A stretch of DNA of 64,000 nucleotides, taken from Peribacillus frigoritolerans (lineage in GTDB: Bacteria; Bacillota; Bacilli; Bacillales; DSM-1321). Both the position numbers and the translations under genes were made by a program. The stretch spans positions 3,522,501-3,586,500 of the forward strand of contig JAUPFL010000001.1 in the NCBI GenBank assembly GCA_030562215.1. Reading direction: 5' to 3'. The stretch's first letter is position 1. Each line of letters starts with the position of its first letter. The notes beneath the pieces were generated by a model. The model made no database searches, was not told where the DNA came from, and was given only the letters and a program-made list of their open reading frames with translations. Positions 47,916-58,773 of the stretch are shown here, in pieces.

Positions 47916-48693
47916 ATGGCTAGCGGTCGACGGACGGCGATAGTCACTGGTGCAGGTCGTGGTATCGGACGTGCCATTGCATTAAGATTAGCTCAAGATG
48001 GATTGAATGTGGTCATTAATGACGTCAATCTGGATACGGCTAAATCGGTCGTGAATGAGATAAGGGAACTTGGACGTGAAAGCTTTGCCGTTAAAGCGGA
48101 TGTAAGTAATAGACGGGAAGTATTCGAAATGGTGAATCAAGTTGTGGAAAGTTTTGGACAATTGGATGTTATGGTTTCAAATGCAGGAATTGCTCAAATA
48201 AAGCCTATATTGGAAGTAACTCAAGAAGATCTTGAACAGATTTTCAATATAAATGTAAATGGTGTCCTCTTTTTGCCTGCAAGCCGCGGCTGAACAAATG
48301 AAAAAGCAAGAAGGCGGGAAAATCATAAGTGCTGCCAGCATAGCCAGTTATAAAGGTTTCAGTTTACTAGGTACATACTCGGCCACAAAATTTGCCGTTA
48401 GAGGAATTACACAAGCGGCAGCACAGGAATTGGCCCAGTTTGGCATTACGGTGAATGCTTACTGTCCAGGAATTGTCGGGACGCAAATGTGGGATTTGAT
48501 CGATGAAAAAATGGGCCAATATATGAATCTTGCTAAAGGGGAAACATTTAAAAAGTTCACGGATTCCATAACCTTAGGACGCTCTGAAACCCCAGAAGAT
48601 GTTGCTAAATTCGTATCTTACCTTGCTTCACCGGATTCGGATTATATGACAGGGCAATCCATCATGATTGATGGAGGGGTTATTTTTTCATAA
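47916..48693 (+). CDS. SDR, acetoin/diacetyl reductase type, frameshifted
   Basis: 259 residues when joined. [15 protein letters not shown] cofactor motif, [30 protein letters not shown], then [20 protein letters not shown] with catalytic Tyr/Lys. The PILEVT...[10 protein letters not shown] pattern is that of (S)-acetoin-forming diacetyl reductases/2,3-butanediol dehydrogenases. One base change near 48278 splits it. It is the last gene of the aco operon, 20 bases after acoL, so it probably interconverts acetoin with diacetyl or butanediol. Confidence 0.8.
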
Positions 48694-48720
48694 ACTAACG
48701 CATTAAATTGTTCGATGGAG

Positions 48721-48757
48721 AAGCATCATGTGAATGATCACATGATGCTTTTTTTGT
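48721..48757 (+). terminator. Terminator of the aco operon
   Basis: AAGCATCATGTG pairs with CACATGATGCTT, six-base loop, then T7. Confidence 0.88.
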
Positions 48758-48774
48758 AAACTCAATCTATATAT

Positions 48775-48788
48775 TGTAAGCGAATACA
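48775..48788. promoter_or_regulatory. cre-like CcpA site upstream of acoR
   Basis: TGTAAGCGAATACA matches TGWAANCGNTNWCA at all but one position. CcpA repression of acoR is known in B. subtilis, so the location supports it. Confidence 0.55.
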
Positions 48789-48906
48789 TAATCTACTATA
48801 ATTAAAAAGACCTCGATTAACATCCTATTTTTTTACTCCAAGGTATTTTTCCTCTAGATTGACTGGTCAAATGAAGGTTTAAACCAAATGATTAGAGGAG
48901 GATTAT

Positions 48907-50793
48907 ATGCTATCCACCAGTTGTTATCTACGTACATGGGAACGCTTTGTCAGTGAAGGGGTTCTCGATTCAAATCGTCTGAACAAGCGAATAATGGAAT
49001 CCTGGTATCGATGCAAAAAGATCAAGTCAACCCATACCTTAATAAAGGCAAACACATTTTAACGAATGAATTATTGGACATTCAAAGAGAAAAAACTCCT
49101 TCCTTTTAGAAGTGGCATCACCCCAATTATCCAGAATGAATCAATCGATTAAAGAATCTGGAATGATGGCTTTATTGGTAGATCCGGATGGATATGTCCT
49201 TTCACTTTCCGGAAACGAGAAAATCCTCGATGAGGCAGGCAAAATAAATTTTGTGGAGGGCGTATGCTGGACGGAGGGTGAGGTCGGAACGAACGCAATT
49301 GGAACAGCTTTGAAAACGGGTGAAGCCGTAATGATCCAAGGTACCGAACACTATTCAATTGCCTCACACAAATGGAGTTGCTCTGCAATGCCCATATTAA
49401 ATGAAGACGGTAAGATATTGGGAGTTTTGGATATATCATGTCCTGTAGAATATTTTCATCCCTCCATGCTGGGTATGGTAGCCAATTTGGCGTATACGAT
49501 CGAACAGGAAATGGGAATGCGTTCCTATAAAAAGGAGCTGGCACTGACCCAGCACGCGATAGAACTTGCAGAAACCTATCCAGATTTGCCTTTTATCGTC
49601 TGTAATCATAAAGAAATGATAATCTCCGCCAGTAAACAGGTTCGCAAAAAGATTCCTCAATCCATTGGTATGGCGTTGGCCGATCTGTTAAATTATGGAT
49701 ATCGAATCATAAAGGAAAATCCGCTTCTATCCAAAGAGGATAAAAGGGTTTACGGTAAGTGTTTATTCTTATCAGAGAATCATGGTCATGAAACCAATAG
49801 GCTTTTTCCTGCTTCACTGCCTTCAGAAAGATTTGCATTCAAAGGGGAAAGAGGGATTAGTGAATCCTTTCATAACACATTACGTAAAGTGAAGCTTGTT
49901 GCACCGACAGAAGCAAATGTGTATATATCCGGTGAAACAGGTGTCGGGAAAGAGCTTATTGCGCATGCCATTCATGAAAATGGCATGCGCAAAAAAGGAC
50001 CGTTCGTCACGATAAATTGCGGAGCCATACCTAAAGATTTAATGGAAAGTGAATTATTCGGGTATGTAGATGGCGCTTTTACAGGGGCTAAACGGCAAGG
50101 GCACAAGGGAAGTTCGAGCAGGCAAATGGAGGGACCATTTTTCTCGATGAAATCGGTGAAATCCCTTCAGCGATGCAAGTTGCCTTACTGCGTGTTCTTC
50201 AGGAAAGAAAAATCGTTCCGGTCGGCGGCACAAAAAGCATATCATTGGATATTCGCATTATCACTGCAACACACCGTAATCTTGAAGAGCTTGTCAAAGA
50301 GGGGGCCTTTCGTACTGATTTATACTATCGGTTGAACGTTTACCCCATTCATGTACCTCCCTTAAGGGAAAGGATTGAAGACATTCCTTATCTGGTCAAC
50401 TATCTGTGTTCGAAGAATAATTGGAATATTCCGTTAACAGAAGAATTATTGATTCGTTTAAAGGATTATAATTGGCCAGGCAATATTAGAGAACTGCAGA
50501 ACGTACTTCAGCGATTGACCATCTTACTTGCAGAAGGACCTCTGGATTATGGTAAAGTCTTGAATTCCATGCATTCACAACCCGTTACACGGCATGATGA
50601 TTTCCCTTCATGGGAGGAACCTGTAGGTAAAAAAGGCATCAAGGGAAATGAACTGACGATCCGTGAAAAAATTCAGCGGGATCTAATGATAGAGGCATTA
50701 CAAAAATCAAGAGGAAATGTCACTGCTGCAGCAAAATTGATGGATATACCAAGAAGTACATTTTACAAGCGGCTCCATAAGTATGGTATATAG
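48907..50793 (+). CDS. acoR: Sigma-54-dependent activator AcoR, frameshifted
   Basis: About 628 residues. N-terminal sensor with a GAF domain ([40 protein letters not shown]). Central AAA+ domain with [15 protein letters not shown] (Walker A), [10 protein letters not shown] (sigma-54 contact) and an arginine-finger region LREREI-like in [12 protein letters not shown]-terminal Fis-type helix-turn-helix [20 protein letters not shown]. Frame changes near 49018, 49095 and 50110. It should sense acetoin and activate the SigL promoter at 43069. Start ATG 48907 after AGAGGAGG. Confidence 0.88.
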
Positions 50794-50864
50794 ACATGGC
50801 GTGTGTACATTATGCAAGAAGAGTAGCTTTATGGATATCGATGAAAAATGAAAGGGTATGGCAA

Positions 50865-51840
50865 ATGAAAACGAGAATTACTGAATTATTGGGGATTGAA
50901 TATCCGATCATTTGCGGCGGGATGTTTCAAGTTGGCCGAGCACCGCTTGCAGCTGCTGTTTCGGAAGCGGGGGACTTGGCATCATCACTTCGAAAACACA
51001 GGTGACACCAGAAGGTCTCCGTGATGAAATCCGCAAAGTGAAAACTTTGACCAAGAAACCCTTTGCTGTCAACCTGAACCTGTTTCCAAGTCAAACGGCA
51101 ACCCCGAATGATCAGTTCATCGATATTTTGATTGACGAAAATGTAAAAATTGTTGAAACGAGTGGCCGAAGCCCGGAAAGTTTAATGCCCAGACTTAAAG
51201 AGCACGGCTTTACCGTGATACATAAGGTAGCGAACGTCAAAAACGCAATATCGGCAGAGAAATTAGGAGTCGATGCCATTATTATTGTAGGGAATGAAAC
51301 AGGCGGACATCCAGGCATGGGGGATGTAGGAACGCTTGTCATGCTCCCTAGAGCCATTGACTCTGTTAATATACCAGTAATAGCAGGCGGGGATTTTCGG
51401 ATGGCAGGGGCCTTATCAGTGCCTTGTCACTCGGTGCTGAAGGTATAGTCATGGGGACTCGCTTTATGGCCACGCAAGAAGCACCGATTCATGATAACGT
51501 GAAGCAGTGGATGGTATCGGCCAATGAAACGGATACGGTCGTCATCCAACGGAATATAGGCAGTCCGTAGCGTGTAGCATTAAATGCAGTCAGTAAAGAA
51601 GTGGACAAACTTGAAAATGAAGGTGCCACTATAGAGGAATTGATACCGCTAATTACGGGACAAAGAAGCAAGAAAGTATACTTTGAAGGAAATTTAGACG
51701 GAGGCATCTGGTCATGCGGTCAATCCGTAGGACTCATAAAAGAAGTATTGACCGTCAATGAACTGATAAAACAAATCGTCCAAGAAGCAAAAACCTCGTT
51801 CGAATTCATCCAAAGCCGTATCGAATCCATTCGAACATAA
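50865..51840 (+). CDS. Nitronate monooxygenase/FabK-like flavoprotein, disrupted
   Basis: A TIM-barrel FMN enzyme of the 2-nitropropane dioxygenase family. ATG 50865 follows AAAGGG. ITELLGIEYPIICGGMFQVG, LGIITSKTQVTPEGLRDEIR, GVDAIIIVGNETGGHPGMGD (FMN and catalytic His in GGHPG), IPVIAGGDFR and LGAEGIVMGTRFMATQEAPI. Frame changes near 50970 and 51405. There is also an in-frame TAG at 51568-51570 inside NIGSP-RVALN. About 325 residues. It follows acoR by 70 bases. Confidence 0.8.
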
Positions 51841-51850
51841 ATAACCTACA

Positions 51851-51889
51851 GGAACATGCGATCAATTGTGATTTCGTGTTCCTTTTTTT
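51851..51889 (+). terminator. Terminator after nitronate monooxygenase
   Basis: GGAACA (51851-51856) pairs with TGTTCC (51877-51882) with inner pairing CGATCA/TGATTT, then T7. Confidence 0.65.
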
Positions 51890-53094
51890 ATCTATTAGAC
51901 ATAAAGTTCCATAGGTGGTCAAGAATAGGCTTTTTCAAGAATACATTACCGTTATTTAAAACAGAAGGGTGAAAGGAAGACTGGTTTATTCGCAACTTTA
52001 ACGCGAAGAGCCAATTCAAGACAGAAAAAAGATACATATCCCATCAATTACTTGTTAACTAACTTTAAGCAACTTCTTAATAAAGACTTTCATATGTAAA
52101 AAAACAAAGAAAAAGGAAATTAACATTTCGTGATTAGTGTTTACATAACATTATTATTCCGCTTAATCAAACAAAGCTTTAGATCTTAAAACCATTGTAA
52201 TGTCATCTGGCATTTTTGATTACTGAAACCTTTCAATCTCTTTTTATAAAATGTAAAAAGCTACTTTTACGATTATACATATAAATGAATTGCACTCAAG
52301 ATAAACAGAAACTGATTGCTGAAAGTAGGTGTGTTTCTTAACAAATTTGATTGGAAAGTTTGCCTTATAACCCTCGGCAGCTTCCTATTGATTCACTGCA
52401 TGTTTGTTTCACATATGCAAGCGGTCAATGCTTGTTTTTGTCCATCAATACTCAATCGCGGAATGTGCATCATTAAGGTTTAAACATTTATTAAAGGTTA
52501 TTCATCCTGTAGCCTGCTATGAGTTTAATTAAGAAGGCTTATAGGAGATTATGTGGCAAAATAGCGGATCTTTCATCTATTTCAGGTAAAAAGCGGAACT
52601 TTCATGAGAAAAAATTTTTGAATTGTCATTGGATAAAATTATATTTAAATAATTAATTAGAAGTGTTAACCCGTAATTTTTCTCATTTATCCATTTAATT
52701 CATATATTAGCATAATTAAATTTGTAAATAATGTAAGGTAAGCAGGATTAATTGAAATTACTACAGAATTATTAGATAACGCTTTGAATAGGTCTTTAGG
52801 AAAGGAAAAGGGGAAGCATATGAAGAAAAAGATTAGTGGGGCACTTACCAAAGCGGCTTTTTTATAGGTGGGGCAATCATTTGCAAGTAGAGATCCTTAG
52901 AGTGAAATGACTAAGGATGATAAATTCTAATTGAATAATCCAACTTATATCATAAAAATGACCGAAAACGAAATTTGTTACAATTAGCAGATAAATTAGG
53001 TTCAAAAATAAAGGGAAATGGAAAATGAATTTATTTTGTATAAATAAAAGAAAAAATTACATTTACAATTCAAAACATTGAAGGATGTGGAAGT
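51890..53094. other. 1.2-kb gene-poor region
   Basis: No complete gene was found on either strand. AT-rich. At 52820-52866 AAAGGGGAAGCAT precedes ATGAAGAAAAAGATTAGTGG, reading MKKKISGALTKAAF. With a frame change it becomes a signal-peptide-like FFIGGAII and then stops; this may be the start of a lost exported protein. The imperfect repeat GCGGA-CTTTCAT occurs twice at 52565-52605. Confidence 0.4.
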
Positions 53095-53790
53095 ATGCAG
53101 AAGAGTATTCTGCTAATTGAGGATGACGTAGAAATTAGTCAATTAATAGAAAGTGCCCTTTTGCAGGAGAATTTTACAGTACATGCCGCATTTGACGGGG
53201 AAAAGGCACTAGCTCTCTTTCATGATAAAGAACCTGACTTAATCCTCCTTGACTTAATGATTCCTAAATTGAATGGTATGGATTTATTGAAAAAAATAAG
53301 AGAAACGAGCATGGTTCCTGTATTAATTATTTCTGCAAAAGGAAGTGATCTCGACAAAGCTCTTGGGCTTGGATTTGGCGCCGATGATTATATAAGCAAG
53401 CCATTTTCGATGATTGAATTAACAGCTAGAGTTCATGCTGCTATTCGCAGGGCAACGCAATATCATCCATTCGAAAGCAACTCCACCCAAAATATTCTTC
53501 AATATGGAGAGCTCACCCTTGACTTAAATTCATTTTCTGCAAATGTTAGAGGGAGAACTGTTCAACTGACATCAAAGGAGTTTCATATATTAAAGTTGTT
53601 TATGACCAATCGAAGCAGAGTATTTACAAAGGAACAAATATATCACTTTATTTGGGAAGATGATTATTACGGGAATGAAAATGTCATTAACGTACATATA
53701 AGAAGACTTCGTGAAAAAATTGAAAAGGATCCATCCAACCCACATTATATTAGAACGATATGGGGGATAGGTTATAAATTAGGTGTGTAG
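53095..53790 (+). CDS. OmpR-family response regulator (YcbL-like)
   Basis: 231 residues, intact. Receiver domain: LLIEDDVEISQLIESALLQE (acidic pocket), LILLDLMIPKLNGMDLLKKI with the phosphorylated Asp near 54, and ISAKG/YISKPFS (Thr/Ser and Lys switches). C-terminal winged helix: VQLTSKEFHILKLFMTNRSR and VINVHIRRLREKIEKDPSNP. It is followed after three bases by a kinase and then an ABC exporter, as in antimicrobial-peptide-sensing modules. Confidence 0.85.
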   Translation: MQKSILLIEDDVEISQLIESALLQENFTVHAAFDGEKALALFHDKEPDLILLDLMIPKLNGMDLLKKIRETSMVPVLIISAKGSDLDKALGLGFGADDYISKPFSMIELTARVHAAIRRATQYHPFESNSTQNILQYGELTLDLNSFSANVRGRTVQLTSKEFHILKLFMTNRSRVFTKEQIYHFIWEDDYYGNENVINVHIRRLREKIEKDPSNPHYIRTIWGIGYKLGV

Positions 53791-53793
53791 CTC

Positions 53794-54727
53794 ATGGTAA
53801 TCTTTCTTTGTGCAATGATTATTTTTTAGTAATCATAAACATCTTCCAGCATTTGTCTCGAAGAAAACTTAAGCAAAACCTTTATGAAATAAGTGGGAAA
53901 TTAAGCAATATCATCAAACACGAAACATCCGAAAAAGTATTAATACGAACCGATCAGCAAGCCATTCAGCAATTACTCATTCAAATAAACAGGCTATTGG
54001 ATTTCAACCAAAAAGTTAGTGCGGATTATGTAAAAACAAAAGATAGCTTAAGGAAATTAATATCAATATGTCTCATGATTTAAAAACACCACTTACGGTT
54101 ATTTTAGGTTATGTAGAAAAAGTGAAACTGAATGAAGTGATGACTGAAAATGAAAAGAAGGTATTAATGATAAGGCTGCATGAAAAAGTATTGAACTTGA
54201 CTGGTTTACTTAATCAGTTTTTTGATCTGGTAAAAATAGAATCAGATGATTATGTGATTCCTTTAAGTAAACTATCACTTAATGAAGTTTGCAGAAAAAA
54301 TGTATTGGAATTTTATGATTTACTGCTCGCAAAAGGACTTCACGTAGAAGTTGATATCCCAGATCAGCATCTTTACATCTTAGGTAATGAGGACGCCTTA
54401 AATCGTATATTTAATAACCTTATTTCAAATTCAATTCGATATGGCAGTGATGGAGGGGTCTTCGGATTAACACTTCGAGAGGGTGATGGAGCCGTTTCTG
54501 TAGAGATTTGGGATAGAGGTAAAGGTATTTCAGAAATCCATCAAGATCGGGTGTTTGACCGGTTATATACATTAGATGATGCCAGAAATCCAAAATTTCA
54601 AGGGAGTGGGTTGGGTCTAAGTATATCAAAACGCTTAACAGAAGAAATGAAGGGTACCATCCATTTATACAGTAAACCTTATGAAAAAACGAGCTTTACT
54701 TGTATATTTAAACAAATAACATATTAA
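53794..54727 (+). CDS. Sensor histidine kinase (YcbM-like), frameshifted
   Basis: About 311 residues restored. One short N-terminal membrane helix (MVIFLCAMIIF then LVIINIFQHL after adding one T near 53827), a linker helix, then the H-box NMSHDLKTPLTVILGYVEKV (needs one A near 54070) and the ATPase boxes NRIFNNLISNSIRYG, SVEIWDRGKGISE and QGSGLGLSISKRLTEEMKG. It lacks an extracellular sensor domain, so it belongs to the intramembrane-sensing type that usually works with a neighbouring ABC transporter. Confidence 0.8.
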
Positions 54728-54902
54728 AACTTCTTTAAGAGATGTTCTAATTGAACAGCTCTTTTTAGCTTTGAGATTGATATGAGCTCTTACGTCCTAC
54801 GCCATTTTTCTAAAACTTAAGAAACATGTAAGGATTGAGAAAGAAAAAAGATACTTTCTCTGCTTAAGATAGAAGTAGATAGCAATAAGGGAGGAAAAGA
54901 TA

Positions 54903-55825
54903 ATGGATTATGTTGTTAAAACAAATAGCTTAACGAAAAAGATCAAAGGAAAATTGCTCGTATCCAATGTGAATCTTCATATAAAAAAGGGTGAAATTTA
55001 TGGTTTCCTTGGTCAAAATGGTGCGGGGAAAACGACAATCATGAAAATGCTAACAGGAATACTAAGTCCAACTACAGGAGAGGTTGAATTGTTTGGTCAG
55101 AAGCTAACAAAAACCGAGAAGTCTGGCTTGAAACGAATCGGTAGTATTATTGAGTATCCAATCTTTTTTGAACATTTAACTGCAATGGAAAATCTTCAGC
55201 TTCATTGTGAATACTTAGGGTTTTATGATAAAAAGGCAATTACACAAGCGTTGGAGATGGTTCATCTAACTGGGATTGAAGATAAAATTGTGAGCGACTT
55301 TTCGCTTGGGATGAAGCAGCGACTGGGGATTGTAAGAGCAATTATTACGAAGCCTGAACTAATTATATTAGATGAACCTACAAATGGCCTTGATCCAATT
55401 GGTATAAAAGATATAAGAGATCTAATTCGAATGTTAAATAGGGAATATGGAATTACTTTTCTTCTATCGAGTCACATCCTGGGGGAAATTGAACAAGTAG
55501 CTGACAGAATTGGTGTCATTAAGGATGGAAAGCTCGTGAACGAAGTGACTTTAGCAGATATTAGTAAGCAACGAACAGACTATATTGAAATTGTCACAAA
55601 AGATGTAGAGAAGTCAATTTATTTACTTGAGTATGAACTCCAAATTTCCAATATGAAAATTGTGCAGGACAATAGGATTCGTATATATGATCTCACTTTG
55701 CCGCAAAGTGAAATATCCAAAAACTAATTATGCATGATGTAGATATTGAGGAAATACAAAAGCATACAAGTACTTTGGAAGATTATTTTTATCAACAAAT
55801 TCATGGAGGTGGAAAAGTTGGTTAA
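54903..55825 (+). CDS. ABC transporter ATP-binding protein (YcbN/lantibiotic-immunity type)
   Basis: Walker A GQNGAGKTTIMKMLTGIL, Q-loop in GSIIEYPIFFEHLTAMENLQ, signature FSLGMKQRLGIVRAI, Walker B ELIILDEPTNGLDPIGIKDI and H-switch LLSSHILGEIEQVADRIGVI. The frame stops at 55727, but one base near 55718 restores LIMHDVDIEEIQKHTSTLED and YFYQQIHGGGKVG to 55825 (about 307 residues). This family drives export or removal of lantibiotics and bacitracin-like peptides. GGGAGG lies before the ATG; overlaps the permease start. Confidence 0.82.
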
Positions 55826-56500
55826 ATTAATGGAGTTGGAGTGGAGGAAGTTAAGGCGAAAATTGATCCTTAGTGAGATGATTATATATTGGGGTGTTTT
55901 GATGTTCTTGCCCATGTTTTTTATTAAAATGGTCAGTGCGGAGTTTGGTCAAAGTTATTCAACCATAATCCAGCTTATGATGCCAATGCAACTGGGCTTT
56001 GTCCTTTTCGGAGCTTCTCTTATTAATCAGGTTGTAATCGATGAATATAAAAATAAAACAATATCTCTTTCATTCGGTTATCCGATAAGTCGAAAAAAAT
56101 TGGTTATGGCAAAGGCTCTTTTATCTCACTTTTTGTTTTCCTTTGTACGTTAGTATCCTTTTTGTTGTCTGGTATGACAACTTATTTACTGGATCAGGTA
56201 TTTCATATTATAAACGGGCAACCAACTGTTCAAGATATTACAACATATTTTAGTAAAATGATTGTTCATTCTTTAATTGTAACGCTTATTAGTTTAATAC
56301 CACTCTTTTTCTTTGGTTTTTGGAAAAGAGCAACGATACCAACAGTCATTTGTGCAGTATTTCTAATGCAATTTCAAAATTTCTCTTACCTACTGAATGT
56401 CAATCTTAATACTAATATTGTGAACACAGTGCTATGTTTATTAGGCGTGGTCAGCGTTTATCTCTCGATTAAAATGGTGGACAGAGTGGGGGATATTTAG
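55818..56500 (+). CDS. ABC-2-type permease (YcbO-like), frameshifted
   Basis: TTG 55818 follows GGAGGT. About 227 residues with six membrane helices: MVKLMELEWRKLRRKLILSE, YWGVLMFLPMFFIKMVSAEF, DEYKNKTISLSFGYPISRKK, a frame change near 56150, then TLVSFLLSGMTTYLLDQVFH and SLIPLFFFGFWKRATIPTVI. It overlaps the ATPase gene by a few bases, a sign of translational coupling. Gene order and sizes match B. subtilis ycbL-ycbM-ycbN-ycbO. Confidence 0.78.
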
Positions 56501-56645
56501 TTTTGGCAATTCGTAACAAACTGATTGGAGACCGGTACTAATCTATTCGCTGGAATATCTATAAGTTAGTTGCTTAAGAAGTAGAATAAAGGATTGGGTT
56601 TTTTTGTTGAAAGTGGATTTTAAAGCTACATTTAAAACACGTAAA

Positions 56646-56683
56646 GGATAATACATATCGGTAATCATTGATATGTATTATCC
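56646..56683. repeat. Perfect 14-bp inverted repeat
   Basis: GGATAATACATATC (56646-56659) and GATATGTATTATCC (56670-56683), ten-base loop. It lacks a T run. Confidence 0.6.
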
Positions 56684-56864
56684 CACATTATTTATTAATC
56701 AAGCATAGTAAGTAATGAAATAAATCTTAAATCCAAGAAATTTTTTGTGCCAATGTTTAACCCAAACTAATTGATCAAACATTTTTCACTACATAAATGT
56801 TACTGTAATTAGATAAAAAGATTATTATTTATAAATAATAGACATGATTAAATATAAAAATTTT

Positions 56865-56911
<47 letters not shown>

Positions 56912-56918
56912 GAAATTA

Positions 56919-56955
<37 letters not shown>

Positions 56956-57099
56956 AGATAAATTGTAAACTAACACCAACACTTATTTAGTCGTACTCAT
57001 TGATTGGATAAAGTATAGTTATCCTGTGTGACTTTCCAGCCACCTTTTGATTGTTCTCTCTGTTTTTTAAAATAATCCTCATTTTATTTCAAACCTAGC

Positions 57100-57154
57100 A
57101 AAAAAGTCAATTTCCTCATCTACGGAAAGTACGTAAAGGAACCGACTTTTTTTG
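57100..57154 (-). terminator. Terminator of the MerR/NmrA operon
   Basis: AAAAAAGTC (57100-57108) pairs with GACTTTTTT (57144-57152). On the minus strand it follows the NmrA-like stop by about 60 bases. Confidence 0.55.
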
Positions 57155-57215
57155 GATTTGTTCAGCTAAGGCACTCATTAGTTCAATCTTTAGTTGCTAC
57201 CTTGGAACGCCTCAT

Positions 57216-58035
57216 TTATGGTTTTTTAAAATATTGCACGTGTTCAGAGACCCACTGGGCGAAGGTTCGTGCGGGCTGGCCAGTAATCTCTTCGACAGTT
57301 GGAATCACCGTATAAGCCGATTTAGGCGGATTAAGGTGCCAACGAATTACGTACTCAATAGCATCCTCCTGAACCCCCATCTTCCTCATCTGCTCACGTT
57401 CTTCTTCAGAACTCTCAACAAATTGAATGTCACGTCCGATGATCTCACGAATAATCCGAACTCTATCTTGAACGGACAAACGCTCAGGCCCTGTTAATGT
57501 ATATACTTTACCTGCATGACCGTCCTCATTCAGTGCAACTGCTGCGACTCTTCCAATATCCGCTTCATGAACAGGAGCAATTCGTGATCCCCCAAACAGG
57601 TCTCGAACTACCCCCTCAGAGCGTATGGAGTCTGCCCATTTCCGCGCATTTGCCATAAACTCAAAGGCTTGAAGTTGGGTCCACTCCAGATCGCTTTCTT
57701 CAACTGCCCTCTCGAAAGGACCCTTCTCGCCGTTCCATAAAACAGTAACTCTGCGTACTCCAGCCTTCACAGCAAGTTCTACGATTTCCGGTCCCGTTTC
57801 CAACGGGGTATATTCCGCGCCTGTTATAATCAAATGCATGCCGCTTACGCCAACCAACGTAGAAACTAGCGTACTCGGATCACTTAAATCGCCCGCGACA
57901 ACCTCCACATCAGCAGGAAGATTGGCTTGACGTGGATTACGTGTCAATGCTCGTACCTTTTGGCCCCCTTCGAATCAGTTGGTCCACGACGTGTCGCCCT
58001 ACTGTCCCCGTTGCGCCTGTCACTAATATGGTCAT
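57216..58035 (-). CDS. NmrA/SDR-type NAD(P)-binding oxidoreductase, frameshifted
   Basis: ATG 58035 follows AGGAGGAGGAAAACGG. MTILVTGATGTVGRHVVDQL (Rossmann GxxGxxG), then one extra G at about 57967; continues KVRALTRNPRQANLPADVEV, VAGDLSDPSTLV, SGMHLIITGAEYTPLETGPE and GGSRIAPVHEADIGRVAAVA. About 272 residues, of the NmrA/quinone-oxidoreductase-2-like atypical SDR group. Its start overlaps the stop of the MerR gene (ATGA), so it is the regulator's target operon partner. Confidence 0.8.
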
Positions 58036-58418
58036 CCGTTTTCCTCCTCCTCTACAGGTACCCACTTATCCCGGTTTTCCTTCATTAGGTTGATTTGCTT
58101 TTCTAAACGGACTTGCGCCTCATCCCATGCCTTTTTTGTCGTATCACTTCATTCAGCTTGGTTTCATATATTTGCAGCAATGCTTTACAATACTCGTCCT
58201 TTTGTCGTACCCTTGATCTTCAGGGCAATGCAGAATATCTTTAATCTGGTCGGTTGTTAGACCTAAATTAAGATATAATTGGATTTTATGAATAGCTTCG
58301 ATAAGCGAATCATCGAACTCGCTATAATTATTGTCTAGACGAAAAGCAGTTATCAACCCTTTTTCTCATAATGCCGTAAGGATCGAGAACTAATCCGGTC
58401 ATTTTAGCTAATTTTCAA
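58032..58418 (-). CDS. MerR-family regulator, multiple frameshifts
   Basis: TTG 58418 after GGGAGGTGGAGC. The reading gives LKIS, then after a frame change TGISSRSLRHYEKKGLITAF and RLDNNYSEFDDSLIEAIHKI, QLYLNLGLTTDQIKDILHCP, and after another change LLQIYETKLNEVI, AWDEAQVRLEKQINLMKENR and DKWVPVEEE. RxLRHYExxGLI is the MerR winged-helix hallmark. About 130 residues. It overlaps the NmrA-like gene and probably controls it. Confidence 0.72.
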
Positions 58419-58630
58419 AGCTCCACCTCCCTTCCTTAAAATTATTAATTTCATCATAAAATATGACACTAGTGTTAAAGTCAATTTTTTTAGATAATAA
58501 AATAACATTTGGTGATAAAGCCTGCGTATCTGGTAAACCAGATGAATTGTTCATCGGAAAAGATTGTGATATTTAAGTCACGTCTTGCGCAGCACCCGTT
58601 AGCCATCCATGAAGCGCAAAAGTTCTATAA
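58419..58630. other. Intergenic next to transposon end
   Basis: No gene was seen. On the minus strand a short start-less frame, HFPDATPYRTFALHGWLTGA then AQDVT and stop near 58574, runs out of the transposon end and may be the tail of a disrupted gene. Confidence 0.35.
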
Positions 58631-58666
58631 GGGGTAGCATCAGGAAAATGCTGATACAACGTTAAC
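58631..58666. mobile_element. Tn3-family terminal inverted repeat relic
   Basis: GGGGTAGCATCAGGAAAATG then CTGATACAACGTTAACG. It matches the 38-bp end of Tn1546-like Tn3 elements as I recall it (GGGGTAGCGTCAGGAAAATG, then CGGATTTACAACGCTAAG) with few differences. No transposase is left beside it and no second end was found. The next bases, GTTAACGAAATTTCGATAT, nearly repeat a stretch inside the resolvase remnant at 60363-60381. Confidence 0.6.
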
Positions 58667-58680
58667 GAAATTTCGATATT

Positions 58681-58726
58681 AAAAAGCCCAATTTCTCAGC
58701 ATTAAAATTGAGAAATTGGGCTTTTT
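58681..58726. terminator. Strong bidirectional terminator
   Basis: AAAAAGCCCAATTTCTCA and TGAGAAATTGGGCTTTTT, 18-bp perfect stem with a ten-base loop. It serves the MBL-fold gene on the minus strand. Confidence 0.88.
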
Positions 58727-58773
58727 CGTTACTCCATTAAAAGCGCCCGATAGTTGAAGAAGGTTCTAGAAAT

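Noticed and set aside
58119..58440. T-box or other riboswitch upstream of MerR/NmrA
   Set aside because: The region reads as MerR protein once frames are joined; no riboswitch core was found.
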